From: Seiridium cupressi
Lineage: Eukaryota; Ascomycota; Sordariomycetes; Amphisphaeriales; Sporocadaceae
DNA: 64,000 nucleotides
Assembly: GCA_036674765.1 (NCBI GenBank)
Contig: JARVKI010000001.1
Span: 372,001-436,000, forward strand
Reading direction: 5' to 3'
Shown piece after piece: positions 43,891 to 55,559 of the stretch. Below the pieces are notes generated by a model. The model worked only from the letters and a program-made list of their open reading frames with translations, made no database searches and had not been told where the DNA came from. The first letter of the stretch is position 1. Each line of letters opens with the position of its first letter. The translations under genes were made by a program, and so were the position numbers.

Positions 43891-45602
43891 CTAGAGTCTA
43901 GCACTCTCGTTGCCAGCCTCCTCTGCAATAATCTCAGCACACCTCTCTGCCACACCGAGAACAGTGAGCATAGGGTTGATGGTGGGAATGGTGGGGAAGA
44001 TGCCGGCATCCGCTATCCTCAACTTCTTCAGGCCGGCAACGTTAAGCTTCTCGTCAACGACAGCCAGCTTGTCCTTGGTGACGTCTCCCATTCTGGTCGT
44101 TCCGCAGGGGTGGTAGACAGTGTGGGCAGCCTTTCTTGCGTACAAGCTCAGCTCCTCGTCAGTCTGGAGCTTGGGTCCAGGTGCAATCTCCTCCTTGATC
44201 CAGTCCTTGAAGGGTGCTTCAGCTGCGACCTTGCGCGCAGCCTTCATGCCGTAGACAAGGGTGGCCGCATCATAGCCCTCGGGGTCGGTGAAGTAGCGGA
44301 AGTCAAGAGCGGGCTTCTCGTTGGGGTCTGAGGAAGTAAGATACAGGCGACCTCGGGATCGAGGACGAGGAATGTTCGGTGTCATGCAGAAAGCGTAGCC
44401 GTGCTTGATCTCCGGGTACCCCAATCGCAGGGTGTTGAGTGTAAATGGGATTTGGTAGCAGTGCATCATGACGTCGGCAATGTCACCGTCAGGGATACCC
44501 TCTGGGTTGGCAGCAGACTTCTTGGCGCCCGCATCAGGAGCCTCCCGCCGCAGGAAGATACCAGCGTCCGAGTCCATGGTGGTCTGGTTCTCGGGAACGG
44601 GCTTCTTCAGCTCCCACATGATGATACTCTCGGGGTGATCCTGAAGGTTCTCACCAACTCCGGGGAGATCGTGCACCACCGGGATGCCGAGGGATGAGAG
44701 TTGCTCCTGAGGTCCGATTCCAGAGAGCAACAGCAGACGCGGAGTGTCGACAGCGCCGGCGCAGAGTACAGTCTCTTTCTTGGCGGTGATAGTGCGCGGG
44801 GAGCCGTCCTGGAGCTTCAAGTCGACACCGCTCACGACTCCATCACGAACGTTGAGTTTCGATACCCATGCATTCGTCAAGACGGTCAGGTTGGGGCGCT
44901 CCTCCTCACCCCTGAGGATTGGGTGGATGTATGCGACCGATGCACTGGATCGACGACCGTCATCCGGGTTGTAGCTGACGGAAAAGAAACCGACTCCCGT
45001 TTTTAGCGCACCGCTCTCCGTGATGTGCTTGTTGAAATCGTGGAGAACGGGAATCTTCATGGCTGTGCTGCATGAGTCCACCCAGTCCAGGCATAGCTGG
45101 TTTCGATGCCTCTCATGCACTGGCTGAACTGTGTTTCGTAGCTTGTTCAAGACTCTCATCATTGTCTCGAATGTCCAGCCCTTGGCCCCTAGCGATTGCC
45201 AGATCTTGAGGTCATACTCGAACGGCCTGAACGAGATGAGGGTGTTGTGAGAAGAGCAGCCACCCAGGACCTTGGCACGTGAGTGACGAATGTAAGAATT
45301 ACCTGTGATTCCATGTTAATTGCCATGACTGCATTCGATGGCATGGCACGGCACTTACCCTCGGGCTGTTCTATTGTACCATAGTCATAATCCAACTCTC
45401 CACCAAGCAAGTTGAGCCATTGCCGCAAGTCCAGCACGCGGTCGTCCATGTAATCACTCGGTCCAGCCTCGATGAGAAGAATCCTCTTGTGTGGCAGATA
45501 TTCGGCCAGTCGAGATGCGATAACACATCCGGCCGTGCCTCCACCGACGATGACATAGTCGTATCTCTCGGATTCCGAGATGGGGAGTTGAGTTGTAGTC
45601 AT
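43891..45602 (-). CDS. GMC-family choline oxidase
   Basis: FAD enzyme of 551 aa, read as complement(43891..45302, 45359..45602) with a 56 bp intron whose junction restores [13 protein letters not shown]. The FAD motif is [17 protein letters not shown]. The segment [11 protein letters not shown] matches the flavin-linking region of bacterial choline oxidase: the His that binds FAD covalently there is present (His100 here), while the active-site Ser two residues later is Thr102. The catalytic His lies in [12 protein letters not shown] and the conserved Asn in [10 protein letters not shown]. Other choline-oxidase-like stretches are [19 protein letters not shown] and [12 protein letters not shown]. 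It oxidises choline to betaine aldehyde and on to glycine betaine with O2. The divergent aldehyde dehydrogenase supports this assignment. Confidence 0.88.
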
Positions 45603-46627
45603 TTTCACTGGTTTGGAGCGGACTGGCAAGGCAGGGAGATGTCAATTAGCAAAATTCAAGAGACCAGCGATAATGCCTATCTCGAGATTGGGGTAATATT
45701 TTGGTTTTATGCTCTCGCGGGCATATTTATCTACATGTAGTATTTGGAGATCGCAGACGTTGGACGCGGCAATTATTCCAGCGGCCATCGATACCATCAG
45801 TCCACTAGAAAATTTCGAGACGGCGCCAAGTGGATGCTGAACGCAGCTCCCTAGGATTGTGTGGGGCCGTAGCATGCACTATCGCGGTCGGCTCCCTGAC
45901 TCGAGTTGTGAGCTGATGAACCGAGCAAGAGATAATGGCAAAGTGAGCTGTCGGATATGACTACATGTATTTTGCAAGCTTTGAGTTTCCGATGGTCGCC
46001 GGCGCCAGCGTTAGAGCCGCCAAGCCCATCCATGGATGCGCCAGAAGCCTGAAGCGAGGCCCTGCGGGTAGTTCGGCTAGATGCTGCCAATGTTTATTTT
46101 TCTCCATCTGGAGCTTGTGGTTCCCTCCCCGTCCTACGCAGAAGAGCACCTCACCGCAAGATCGCTGGATACTTTTCATCAAGGCTTATTGTTAGGCCGG
46201 TTTGTCAGGCCATTCCCCAGTGACGTCCGTCCTAAGATCACGAACCAACCCCTGATTCTCCAGATCAGCCGGCGTTTCTTTACCTAAAGATAACTACACA
46301 GATCGCTCCACTCGTCAAAGGCTAGCGTCTAAGTTGCCGCATACCTCGGATATTTTCGCCTCAAAAAGTCATTTGGCGCTCGCCGATGCCAGGGTCGCTA
46401 CTGATAGGCTGCAGACAATTGATGTGTCGGCCGTTCGACTTTTACCCATCCTCAGCTCTGCGATACGACCATCGCCTTATCTGTGTGCTTGAAATTCCTG
46501 GTCGATACTGGACGAAACCTTTGACCATATCTCGAGGTACCGCAGTCGAACGATCCTTATCATAGAAGAATTGGAAACGGGACTGTGCTACTTCGTACCT
46601 GTCGTATATTTCTGATCCGTCGTTACT
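45603..46627. promoter_or_regulatory. Shared divergent promoter region of the betaine genes
   Basis: 1.0 kb between the start codons of choline oxidase (minus) and betaine aldehyde dehydrogenase (plus), so both can respond to one set of sites. It contains a TGACGT element at 46221-46226. No open frame in it looks coding. Confidence 0.5.
46221..46226 (+). promoter_or_regulatory. CRE-like TGACGT element
   Basis: TGACGT is the core bound by Atf1/Sko1-type bZIP factors in fungal stress responses. Its place in the promoter of osmolyte-synthesis genes is suggestive, but a six-base match in 1 kb is weak evidence. Confidence 0.25.
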
Positions 46628-48130
46628 ATGGCGCAGCATCGCGAAGAGGACCGTCATGCCTTCTATGCAGGCAAGCCGCAGCCATCGGACTCGGCCGATA
46701 CCTTTCAGACGGTTGATCCTTCGACTGCCCAGCCATTATGCACCATCCACACATCGTCAGCCGCATCGGTAGACAGCGCAATCCAATCGGCACAGTCCGC
46801 CTTCCCGTCGTGGTCGACGACGCCACCCGTAGAGCGAGCTCGCATATTGCTGCGAGCCGTCGCTCTCCTGAGGGAACGGAATGATGAGCTGGCCAAAGTC
46901 GAGACCCTTGACACCGGCAAGCCGTACTCGGAAACCTCAACAGTTGACATTGTCACCGGCGCCGATGTCCTGGAGTACTTTGCCAATCTTGTTTCAAGCG
47001 GTGGCCTGAATGGCGAGTCTTTCCGGCTGCGACCTACCGCCTGGGTTTACACCACCAAAGAACCTCTTGGTGTTTGCGCAGGCATCGGAGCCTGGAACTA
47101 CCCTATTCAAATAGCCCTTTGGAAATCTGCTCCTTGCTTGGCTGCCGGCAACTGCATGGTATATAAGCCAAGTGAGTCGACGCCACTGCACGCACAGTAT
47201 TTAGCAAACATTTACAAAGAGGCGGGTGTGCCGGACGGTGTGTTTAATGTCGTCTACGGTGCTGGCGAAGTCGGAGCGCGTCTGACCAGCCATCCCTCGA
47301 TAGCCAAGGTCAGCTTCACGGGGCAGGTCAGCACGGGAAAGAAGGTCGCTGGCTCGGCTGCCGGTGGCATGAAATATGTCACAATGGAATTAGGAGGCAA
47401 GAGTCCAATCATCGTTCTGCCCGATGCAGACGTTGATCAGGCCGTTGATGGTGCGATGCTGGCGAATTTCTTCAGTACAGGGCAAGTGTGCACCAATGGC
47501 ACAAGGGTCTTCATCCCAAAGTCGATGAAGCAACAATTTGAGCGGACAATTTTGGAGAAGATGCAATTCGTAAGAGCAGGCGACTTATTTGACATGGCGA
47601 CAAACTTCGGACCTCTAAGTGGCAAGGCCCACTTCGACAAGGTCCAAAGCTACATCAAGCGTGGCATCGAAGACGACAAGGCAAAGCTCTTGTATGGCGG
47701 CATTGGCCAGCCAGCCGGTGTGACGGACTCGCTCAAAGATGGCTACTGGATCCAGCCCACTGTCTTCACAGACTGCACCGACAGTATGGCCATCGTCAAG
47801 GAGGAAATATTTGGTCCAGTTATGTCAATCCTGACATACGACACAGCAGACGAGGCAGTACGACGTGCCAATACGACAGAACTCGGCCTTGCTGCTGGGG
47901 TCTTTGGGAGAGATATCAACGAATGCCACCGGGTTATCAGCCAGCTAGAGGCTGGTATTACCTGGGTCAACACTTGGGGTGAATCGCCGGCAGAGATGGC
48001 AGTCGGTGGGTGGAAACAGAGTGGTGTGGGCGTTGAAAATGGCAGGCGTGGGCTCGAAGCTTGGGTGAGAAATAAGAGTACACTGGTCGAAATGGGCGGG
48101 AGCGTGGCTACTGTATTTTCTAAGCTATGA
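46628..48130 (+). CDS. Betaine aldehyde dehydrogenase
   Basis: ALDH-superfamily enzyme of 500 aa in one exon, from an ATG giving [15 protein letters not shown]. It oxidises betaine aldehyde to glycine betaine with NAD(P)+. The general-base Glu is Glu254 in TMELGGKSP and the nucleophile is Cys288 in [10 protein letters not shown]. The substrate-binding Asn region is [13 protein letters not shown], and the NAD site has [11 protein letters not shown]. The C-terminal [16 protein letters not shown] and [10 protein letters not shown] are typical of betaine aldehyde dehydrogenases rather than general ALDHs. Length is normal for the family. It is transcribed away from choline oxidase, so the two catalyse consecutive steps of the same pathway. 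No peroxisomal C-terminal signal was seen; it ends SKL-like (FSKL), which is in fact a PTS1 tripeptide and may direct it to peroxisomes. Confidence 0.93.
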   Translation: MAQHREEDRHAFYAGKPQPSDSADTFQTVDPSTAQPLCTIHTSSAASVDSAIQSAQSAFPSWSTTPPVERARILLRAVALLRERNDELAKVETLDTGKPYSETSTVDIVTGADVLEYFANLVSSGGLNGESFRLRPTAWVYTTKEPLGVCAGIGAWNYPIQIALWKSAPCLAAGNCMVYKPSESTPLHAQYLANIYKEAGVPDGVFNVVYGAGEVGARLTSHPSIAKVSFTGQVSTGKKVAGSAAGGMKYVTMELGGKSPIIVLPDADVDQAVDGAMLANFFSTGQVCTNGTRVFIPKSMKQQFERTILEKMQFVRAGDLFDMATNFGPLSGKAHFDKVQSYIKRGIEDDKAKLLYGGIGQPAGVTDSLKDGYWIQPTVFTDCTDSMAIVKEEIFGPVMSILTYDTADEAVRRANTTELGLAAGVFGRDINECHRVISQLEAGITWVNTWGESPAEMAVGGWKQSGVGVENGRRGLEAWVRNKSTLVEMGGSVATVFSKL

Positions 48131-49330
48131 GCTCGGAAAACAACATCTTTCGATTTTCGATGACCGTTGCTCTTATAGGCACGTGTACTCTAATGTGTAT
48201 GCGATTAAAGTATGTTGTGATGATCGTTCAGACTTAAACGAGATTCAGAACCTTACTGACTATTGTTATTCCAAGGTCGCAAGTCAGAGTGCAGTACCAA
48301 TGATCAGCATCTAGCAAACTTGTACTACAAAACTCCTAGCCAATGCAGTACGTGCCTCTCGGGATAGCTTGCAGTGATGCGACGTGCGCTGCACTGTTTG
48401 TGATGCTGTTACTATTGTAGGCAGCAATGACAAAGTGATCAAGACTGGTTCTCAAATACGAAAGCCTGGGCTGTGCTCGACTCCAGCAGCTCACATTCTC
48501 CTTTGTCGCTGTTGTCGTTGCATCTCGCTCGTCGCAACCCCCCTGCAATACCTTCTCCTCGGCACTCATGTTCGGGATGATATTCGAACGAACGAATGAA
48601 CGAGCTCCTACGTTTGCGAGCTTCAAGGACTCTTGAATCTGATATAAAACAGATTCAGTGGCAGAAGATACTGGATTGAGGTTTTATAACACCGAGCTCG
48701 TAAGATGGTGGCTCTTCTTCCTGGAGAAGGTTTCATCCATTATCACCACTCTCGACAATGATTTCAGGATCGTGCTATTCCGAAGCGCCACATTCAATCC
48801 GGTCCGCAATTTTTTTTGGCTGGCGGCCTATGTACGCTGAGAGGTCTTGGAGATAAAGAGGCGCTTCAATCCGAGACTACTTACCCTTTGATACTTACTG
48901 CACACGAAAATCAATGAAATATGCTAAGCTTGTGGTTCGGATAAATGAGTTTCATATAGTATTAGTCAGTTCTTAGAAGGGAGTCCAGGGTTCAATGTTC
49001 GTGAATGGCCAAGTTACAAATACCGGTATGGAAATTGATGTCGAGAACCTGCGTCTCTTAGCGCAGTGAGACAAAATGTAGGCGCATCCTTGTTGACGTC
49101 ATGAGCTTTACAAATCCACAGAAATGGAAAACTGAAGAACCTGTTTTGCAGGCATTATTGAATTGTTTCTCTTATAACATGTCAACGTTAGACGATACAA
49201 TAACAACACCTCGTTATTGATCAACCCAAGCCAGGATTGCCAGTGGTCCGATTAAGATTCGTTACATCGCCCTAGGACACTAATTCCAGATTTCGGGGTA
49301 TCCTTGGCTGCTCACAGCACGGACGCCAGG
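48131..49330. other. Intergenic region
   Basis: 1.2 kb between the betaine aldehyde dehydrogenase and the GH5 gene. No supported coding sequence was seen. The right end may contain an unrecognised short 5' exon of the GH5 gene. Confidence 0.45.
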
Positions 49331-51486
49331 ATGCACTTCCAAGAGGCGGGCCGCACCATTTTGTTACGAGGTGTAAATCTTGCCGACGCGAAATTCCCAC
49401 CCGGGAAGCCGACATATCGGCTCGACTCTTTAGACAATGCCGCCGACTGCTCGTATATTGGAGCCCCCCTCAAGCTAGATGAGGCGCCGGCCCACTTACG
49501 GAAGCTTCGGTATCTGGGGTTCAACGTTCTGCGATTACCTGTCGTCTGGGAGGGTTTGGAGCACGGCGGGCCCGGCATATACGACGACGAGTATATTGAG
49601 TATATCCGCCAATTAGTGCAGATATGCGCCGACCATGGCTTCAAAGTCATGATCAACCCGCATCAGGATCTCTGGTCGAGACACGCTGGCGGGAGCGGGG
49701 CACCGTTATGGACTCTACACGCTTGCGGTCTGGACCCGGATTTCTTCGGGCAGACCCATGCGGCTGTCAGGTACAGCGAGTGGCCCATAGACAGTGACGA
49801 GAAGGATCCGAAGTCTATTCCACCCATGATGTGGACGACCAACCATAACAGGCTCGCCACGTCCACCTTGTTCGCATTGTTCTTTGGCGGACGGGACTTC
49901 GCACCAAAATGCCAGATCGACGGAATGAATATTCAAGACTATCTACAAAAACATTATTTTGCCGCCTATGCAAGATTGGCCGAGAAACTGGGAGACGTGC
50001 CTTTTGGATACGATAGTATGAACGAGCCAGAAGCCGGTTATATCGGTTTGCAGGATATCAGCAAAACAGAACGAGAAGATACCGCCAAAATCGGAAGCAC
50101 TCCAACGCCCATTCATGGCATGAGAATGGCCTCTGGTATGCCTCAAGAGGTACACGAGTTCAGACTAGGCTCAACAGGCCCGCACAAAACAGGAAAGATG
50201 TCGGTTGTACCTGAACAGTCATGCTGGCTGAAGAAGGAGGATCCGAGATGGAAGTGGCAACGATCTCCGGAGTGGCCGCTCAATACGTGCGTTTGGGCTC
50301 TGCATGATGTGTGGAGTTTAGAGACAGGGGAGCTGGTCAAGCCGGATTACTTCGCAAAGTTGCCTGAAACATCAAGAGCTGCGACCAAGGAGGAGAATGA
50401 CTCGAAGGGTCAACTTTCTTTCATATCGTCATATTGGCAGGAGTTTCATGGGCGGTGGACCCGAACTATCAGGGAATTCTCTCCTGAAGCTTTCATCTTC
50501 GTCCAGCCCAGCGTCTTCACAGCACCACCTCCCAGGGAGGAAACGTTCACGGCTTATAGCCCACACTACTACGATGGTCTTACTGTTATGCAAAAGCATT
50601 GGCACGAGCGATGGAACGCCGACGTCGTGGGTCTTCTCAGGGGTCATTACAGATCAAAGGTCTTCGGGCTTCGCATCGGCAAAGACAACGTGAGGAAGAA
50701 TATATCGCGCCAGATAGGGGAGCTGGCGGGTGACATGGAAATCCCAACTCTGATCGGAGAAACAGGCATACCCTTCAATTTGGACGAAGGGAAAGCTTAT
50801 AAAGATGGAGACTACACGGAGCATATCAAAGCATTAGACGCCATATTGAGCGGATGTGACGATCACCTGTTGAATTACACGCTGTGGGCATATTCAGCAA
50901 TCAGCAACCATGAGTGGGGAGATCAAGTAAGCAAATTCCAGAGTTATTGCATGCCCCTTATAGCCTGTTTTGGGAGTTTACCTGTTCCCGATTCAGCGTT
51001 TCCGCTCTTGAAACATGTTTTTTAATTCCCGACAACTCATCAAGCAATTTAGAAGAAGCAAAAGGCTGACCTTAGGTGTTGTAGTGGAATGGCGAGGACC
51101 TGTCGATATACTGCGACGAGACAGGGTCCTTCCCCAACCATCCTTCCCTCTGCGGCTTCAGAGGAGCGGCAGCTTGGTGTAGACCATACGTGCAATCTCT
51201 CGTGGGGGACCCGGTATCCATGTCGTTTGATGTCAAGTCAAGCGAATTTAAGTTGGAGATCAAGGCAGAGGGGCCTGGCGATGCCCTTATCTATGTACCT
51301 TGGTTACATTACAGAGTGTCTGACGAGTCCGAGGAGGTTGGCATTGAGGTGACCCTATCGGAAGGGGAATGGTCGCTGGAAGGACAGCTTCTGACTTGGC
51401 GACACCAGGGGGACGGGAAACTGGAACTACGTAGAGCTGGAGAGGCACTGACGCCAGACCGCCTTGGCACCGTCGTGAAGCCATGA
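49331..51486 (+). CDS. GH5 glycosylceramidase/steryl-beta-glucosidase (Egh1/EGCrP type)
   Basis: Protein of 665 aa, read as join(49331..50926, 51085..51486). The 158 bp intron falls after HEWGDQ and the next exon continues WNGEDLSIYCDETGSFPNH. The first ATG (49331) gives MHFQEAGRTILLRGVN; the open frame upstream begins at TTG, and an additional short 5' exon is possible. The catalytic acid/base is Glu232 in SMNEPEAGY and the nucleophile Glu477 in LIGETGIPFN. NPHQDLWSRHAGGSGAP and GRDFAPKCQIDGMNIQDYL are family hallmarks. The C-terminal 130 residues form a beta-rich domain (SFDVKSSEFKLEIK, WLHYRVSDESEE). Yeast Egh1 and Cryptococcus EGCrP enzymes hydrolyse ergosteryl-glucoside or glucosylceramide intracellularly. 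No signal peptide was seen. Confidence 0.88.
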
Positions 51487-53012
51487 CAAGTCTGAACAAA
51501 ACTTTATTGAACCACATTAAAACCATACGGAAATTTACTGTGGAATGGATAAACGCGTAAGAGTTTAGCAAGCTTCTAACAGTCTCAGACAGAGGATACC
51601 ATTGTATAGGTTTAGATAATACAATACCGATTAAATGCACATATAACATTCTTGGATGCCGATGCAGGTGTTCGTTCCGAGGGATTTACACGACCCAGAC
51701 TTCTGATAAGGTCTCGTGCAGATGCCTCTCCATCCTCACGAACTCCGATACTACTATCTGTGGTAATACAATATCAGTTTTAAGGTGTGGCTTTGGAATG
51801 GCAATCTGTGGGTACTCGTCTTTGGGTGGCTCCCGAGTATCTAGGACGTTTCACCTTGCCCTCTCAGACTGTTTAGAAGGAACCTGCTCACTTCGATAAG
51901 ATGAACGACGACAAACCACATAAACGGCCGCATATCCAGCGATCGGTGAGTAGCTGAGAAACTAATTGTTTCAGAGTCTTCGTACATCTACTTACCGCTA
52001 CATTTGGCCGACTCTCTTTTCCTTCCTAGTCAATTTTCGTCTCGAAGAACTTCTACAAACAAGATTTGAATACACGTATTATCCTCTAATCCACGCCCAG
52101 CTGCGCGATTGAGAGCCTGGTCCACAGTGTGAAACCTCAGATGAAAATGATTGGGTCTTATAGCTCAATCCGTGTTGTTGAACCTGCTTGCCTGTAGTCG
52201 TAACACAAGCTCGTGAGCAGGGCTTGGGTACTGGTGATTGCAGATGGCCGTTATTCTTGCATGGCGCAGGTGTTTTATGCCGCTCTATACAAGAAAATAG
52301 CAAGGCTAAAATTCAGGTTGCAAAGAGCTCGCCAAATTGAGCAGAGCCGCGAGCAAATCACACATAGCCAACGATACCTATCTTGCAAAATTATAATCTG
52401 GTCATTGCCTGGAAATGACAGTTCTGCCATCTGAACATGCAAGTCTTTGACGTAATACCAAGGCAGCGGATGTATTCATCCGATTTTTGATACTATGTTG
52501 CAAACTGCCTCGCAAGTGTGTCGCATCTGAGCTCGAACAAAAATAGTTCTTCCGACAAGACTGGTTTTATAGTCGCGGAAGCACCCCACACAACATGAGA
52601 CGCCCCACAGTGCAGCAGCATCGCGAACGGGTTTCAGCAGCGGACCTCCACTATTCTTGGCCCGATCGACGCCTAGAGGTGCATATTGTCCGAACAATGG
52701 TGCGTGAAACGGCACTAGCTGCCGATCTTGAGAGCTCGGCGGTGCATGGATTGGCTCGGGGTAGACCATGCGAGCCGCGCAGAGTCTCGTTGGCGGCTCC
52801 AATGGCCCATGATCAGTGAACCACAGACAAGGGCGTGACCGTTCTTCGTGGCCTTGTTTCAACGGACTGGGTCTTTGTCACCTATAACAACAAGCGGTGC
52901 CGGAGTCCTTCACTTTGTAAGTCCATAGCTCCTTTGAGCAACCTTGGTTCTTCGCATCTCTCGCCGCATGAACTATCATCTACCCACCTCTATTGCATGG
53001 CATTGATTTGAG
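51487..53012. other. Intergenic region
   Basis: 1.5 kb with no supported gene. Minus-strand frame 52476..52862 overlaps a plus-strand frame and has no recognisable features. The right end leads into a small membrane-protein gene. Confidence 0.45.
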
Positions 53013-53408
53013 ATGGCACTAGATCTGGATGACAGCTCGGCGGGTGCAGGGAACTTCAGCGGTGCATTGATCACGGGGATCGTTGTCAGCATCATCGTGG
53101 TATTGCTGATAGGAGGACTCATACTCCTGGCCGCTCTTCACTGGAGGAAGTTGGCGCACAAGGTTGCCCCAAACAAGTTCCAAACGCCACACAGCGAGAA
53201 AGCATGGCCAAAACCACCCAGAAAGTCCTCTTCGGACGACTCCTCAACGCCATCATCGAATGCGTCCTCTCGGGCCGGGTCCGTCAGGAAGAGTGATCCG
53301 GTCATCAGCAAGGAAATAAAGCCGATATCTGGAAGCGTTACGATACCAACAATGGTCTTCGATCGGCCTTTTTCGGAAAGCGAGCTGCAAAACAAACATC
53401 CGGATTGA
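53013..53408 (+). CDS. Small single-span membrane protein
   Basis: Protein of 131 aa from an ATG giving MALDLDDSSAGAGNFSG. A strong membrane span (residues about 18-43: LITGIVVSIIVVLLIGGLIL) is followed by a basic residue-containing HWRKLAHK and a Ser/Pro/Lys-rich cytosolic tail (KSSSDDSSTPSSNASSR). No signal peptide precedes the span, and the N-terminal 17 residues are acidic, suggesting a type III or signal-anchor topology with N outside. No family was recognised. It may lack an upstream exon encoding a larger ectodomain, but the context before the ATG shows no clear acceptor-linked exon. Confidence 0.5.
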   Translation: MALDLDDSSAGAGNFSGALITGIVVSIIVVLLIGGLILLAALHWRKLAHKVAPNKFQTPHSEKAWPKPPRKSSSDDSSTPSSNASSRAGSVRKSDPVISKEIKPISGSVTIPTMVFDRPFSESELQNKHPD

Positions 53409-54350
53409 GATTCCAGGAACACGAGAAGAGTCCAGACGCGATCGGGAAGGAGTAGGACTCTGTTTAATTTAAAGCGCATGTCAGCAAGGCGTTTGGGAAA
53501 TTGCGTTTGGTGCATTAGAGTTAAGGATTACTCTGTTCTCCTTCTGGTGGAAATAGAAGGATTGGCCGGTATTCATCGCTTCTATCTGGCAAACCAATGT
53601 TCGATTATCTGCCTACCACCATACCTACATACCTAGGGAGTACTCATTTCCCATGTGAATGTTACGTGCGGAGAGTGTTCTAAGGAGCATGTTGGGCACC
53701 AAGAGCAGTGTGGCTGTAAGCAGTTAGATGATGTCGATGGGAGACTCTGTCGAGGGATGACTACTGAGTTTGAGCCAAACCTGAGAAGACCCCTTTGAGC
53801 TACTTCCATGGATGAGTTAAAGAGGCTGAATTACCGTCATGAATACGATCTTAGTTCCCCTTCGCCTAGTTTGTCTTAGTTTGGTTGTGGATTCAATGTC
53901 TTCGGAGTTAAGTACTTTTGAGGCCTGTTTTGAACTTCTCATCCATAAGTGTGATTGCCTGACTTGGTGAAAAGCATTTACTCTTGTATACATATCTTTA
54001 TTGCTCCAGTGGTATGGTAACAAATCGAAGTCTCGCATGGTTGAGATGGTCAAGTCGAACGAATGGGAAACAAGAATAGCAACTCTGATTGGCTAGGTGC
54101 CAAAGGCCCACCAAATACGTCATATTGACTTGACGCTCCACGCTGCCACGGAACCTCGGTCGTCACACACGTCATGTCTGTCAGGTGCAACTTCATAAGC
54201 TTGGAAATATCCTCAGGTTCGTTCTAGTTTGCTTAACTTATCTTTAAATAGGCACCCATTCCAGCATTCTCCGGTCGCCAAGACAATTCCAAAGAAACCA
54301 CAAACTTACACCCAAAACTCGAACCTCAAAACACATCACCACACATCATC
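53409..54350. other. Intergenic region
   Basis: 0.94 kb upstream of the small three-exon gene. A TATA-like TTTAAATA at about 54243-54250 lies 100 bp before its ATG, followed by a C/A-rich leader. No coding sequence was seen. Confidence 0.45.
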
Positions 54351-54986
54351 ATGTCAAACATTGGAAACGACATCAAATCCGGCCTGTAAGCAAATTTCGG
54401 GACTGTTTCCCGGCCCTTGGTATTCTGTTCTAGGAGTAAAGGTTTTCGGATCGGTAGTTGCTACTCCTGAAACATACTCATTAATCCCGGATAACGGGCA
54501 AAGCATACTCAAAGATGAAATTGTTAACCCAAAGTTCTGTAGGAAGGGCATTCACGGCGTTGGGGAGGCACTCCGGGGCTCCGTTAACGAGGCAGCCGAC
54601 CAGGCGCTTGACACCAACACGAAGCACCCAGCGGCGCAGGTAAGCATTTGAGATCATTAGATACCCTCCATAGCCCATCCGGATGGCGGGGATTTCACGA
54701 ATCAGATGTTTGGGCCCCCAAATGCCCCTCAGCTCCCGATGATATGCCAATAAAATGTACGAAGAAGGAATGGCTAACTTTGGGTGCTGGACAGGAGAGC
54801 CAGCTGAAGAACCGCGGCGTCGCAGAGAAGGGCAAGGCTGACATCGCCGGAGCGGATAACATGATCGCTCGGCACGAGGTCAAGCACAAGGGCACCGGCG
54901 CGTCTGTCCAGAGCCAACCAGTCGAGGGTAACCATGCATTTACTGGTGGAGCTACGGGAACATCGGGTACGACGGGGACTTATTGA
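54351..54986 (+). CDS. Small hydrophilic protein, 107 aa, three exons
   Basis: Read as join(54351..54385, 54543..54639, 54795..54986). The protein starts MSNIGNDIKSGLKGIHGVGE, continues ALRGSVNEAADQALDTN, and ends in a Gly/Thr-rich tail (GGATGTSGTTGTY). Exon 3 begins ESQLKNRGVAEKGKADIAG. All junctions are in frame with GTAAGC donors at both introns. It is Lys/Ala/Gly-rich and lacks hydrophobic segments. It resembles small fungal proteins annotated as Hmp1-type mismatched/cruciform DNA-recognition or stress-related proteins, but I am not certain of the family. The two introns (157 and 155 bp) are more than twice the usual length here. A highly expressed, stress-linked role is a guess from composition. 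Confidence 0.72.
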
Positions 54987-55559
54987 ACAACGCGGCATTA
55001 AATGGAACGATTGACGAATTACGATTGGCAGTGAGGCGGTAAAGCTCTTGTAGGCGACGACTAAGTTATGTATTAGAGTGTCTTTCACTATACCTGCCGT
55101 ACCAAGTGACGGACAATGGCAATACAACAACTGAAGTATGAGACCGTGAGGCACTTACATTATAATTTATGGCTTTGGTGCGCCTGGTGGACTGCTTGCT
55201 CGGGAAGTTAATTAATGGTATAAATTTGACATACTCTGTAGTAAGATAGTAAGCGTTCACCAACGATGAAACTACCGTAATCACGATAGGCAATGTCATA
55301 AATCGGCAGCTCAGCTAGTCTTGTCTACTCAATATTGTGCAATTGACGGCTAAAAGTAAAGATATCTAAAAGAACACGCGCTTTTCTTTCCATCCCGCGT
55401 GATGCCCCATCGGAGGAGCACATCTGCCGTTTCAAAATGCCCAAATGCCTGAACGCCCAAATGTAGCCGCGCCCTTGGTATCTTTAACACCGGAAGCTAA
55501 ATTGACTGTGCTGGTCCTGATTGCTGCCCGCCAGAATTAAAGAAAAATTGCCCAGAGGC
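54987..55559. other. Intergenic region
   Basis: 0.57 kb between the convergent 3' ends of the small three-exon gene and SPT8. It presumably holds both polyadenylation regions. Nothing else was seen. Confidence 0.5.
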
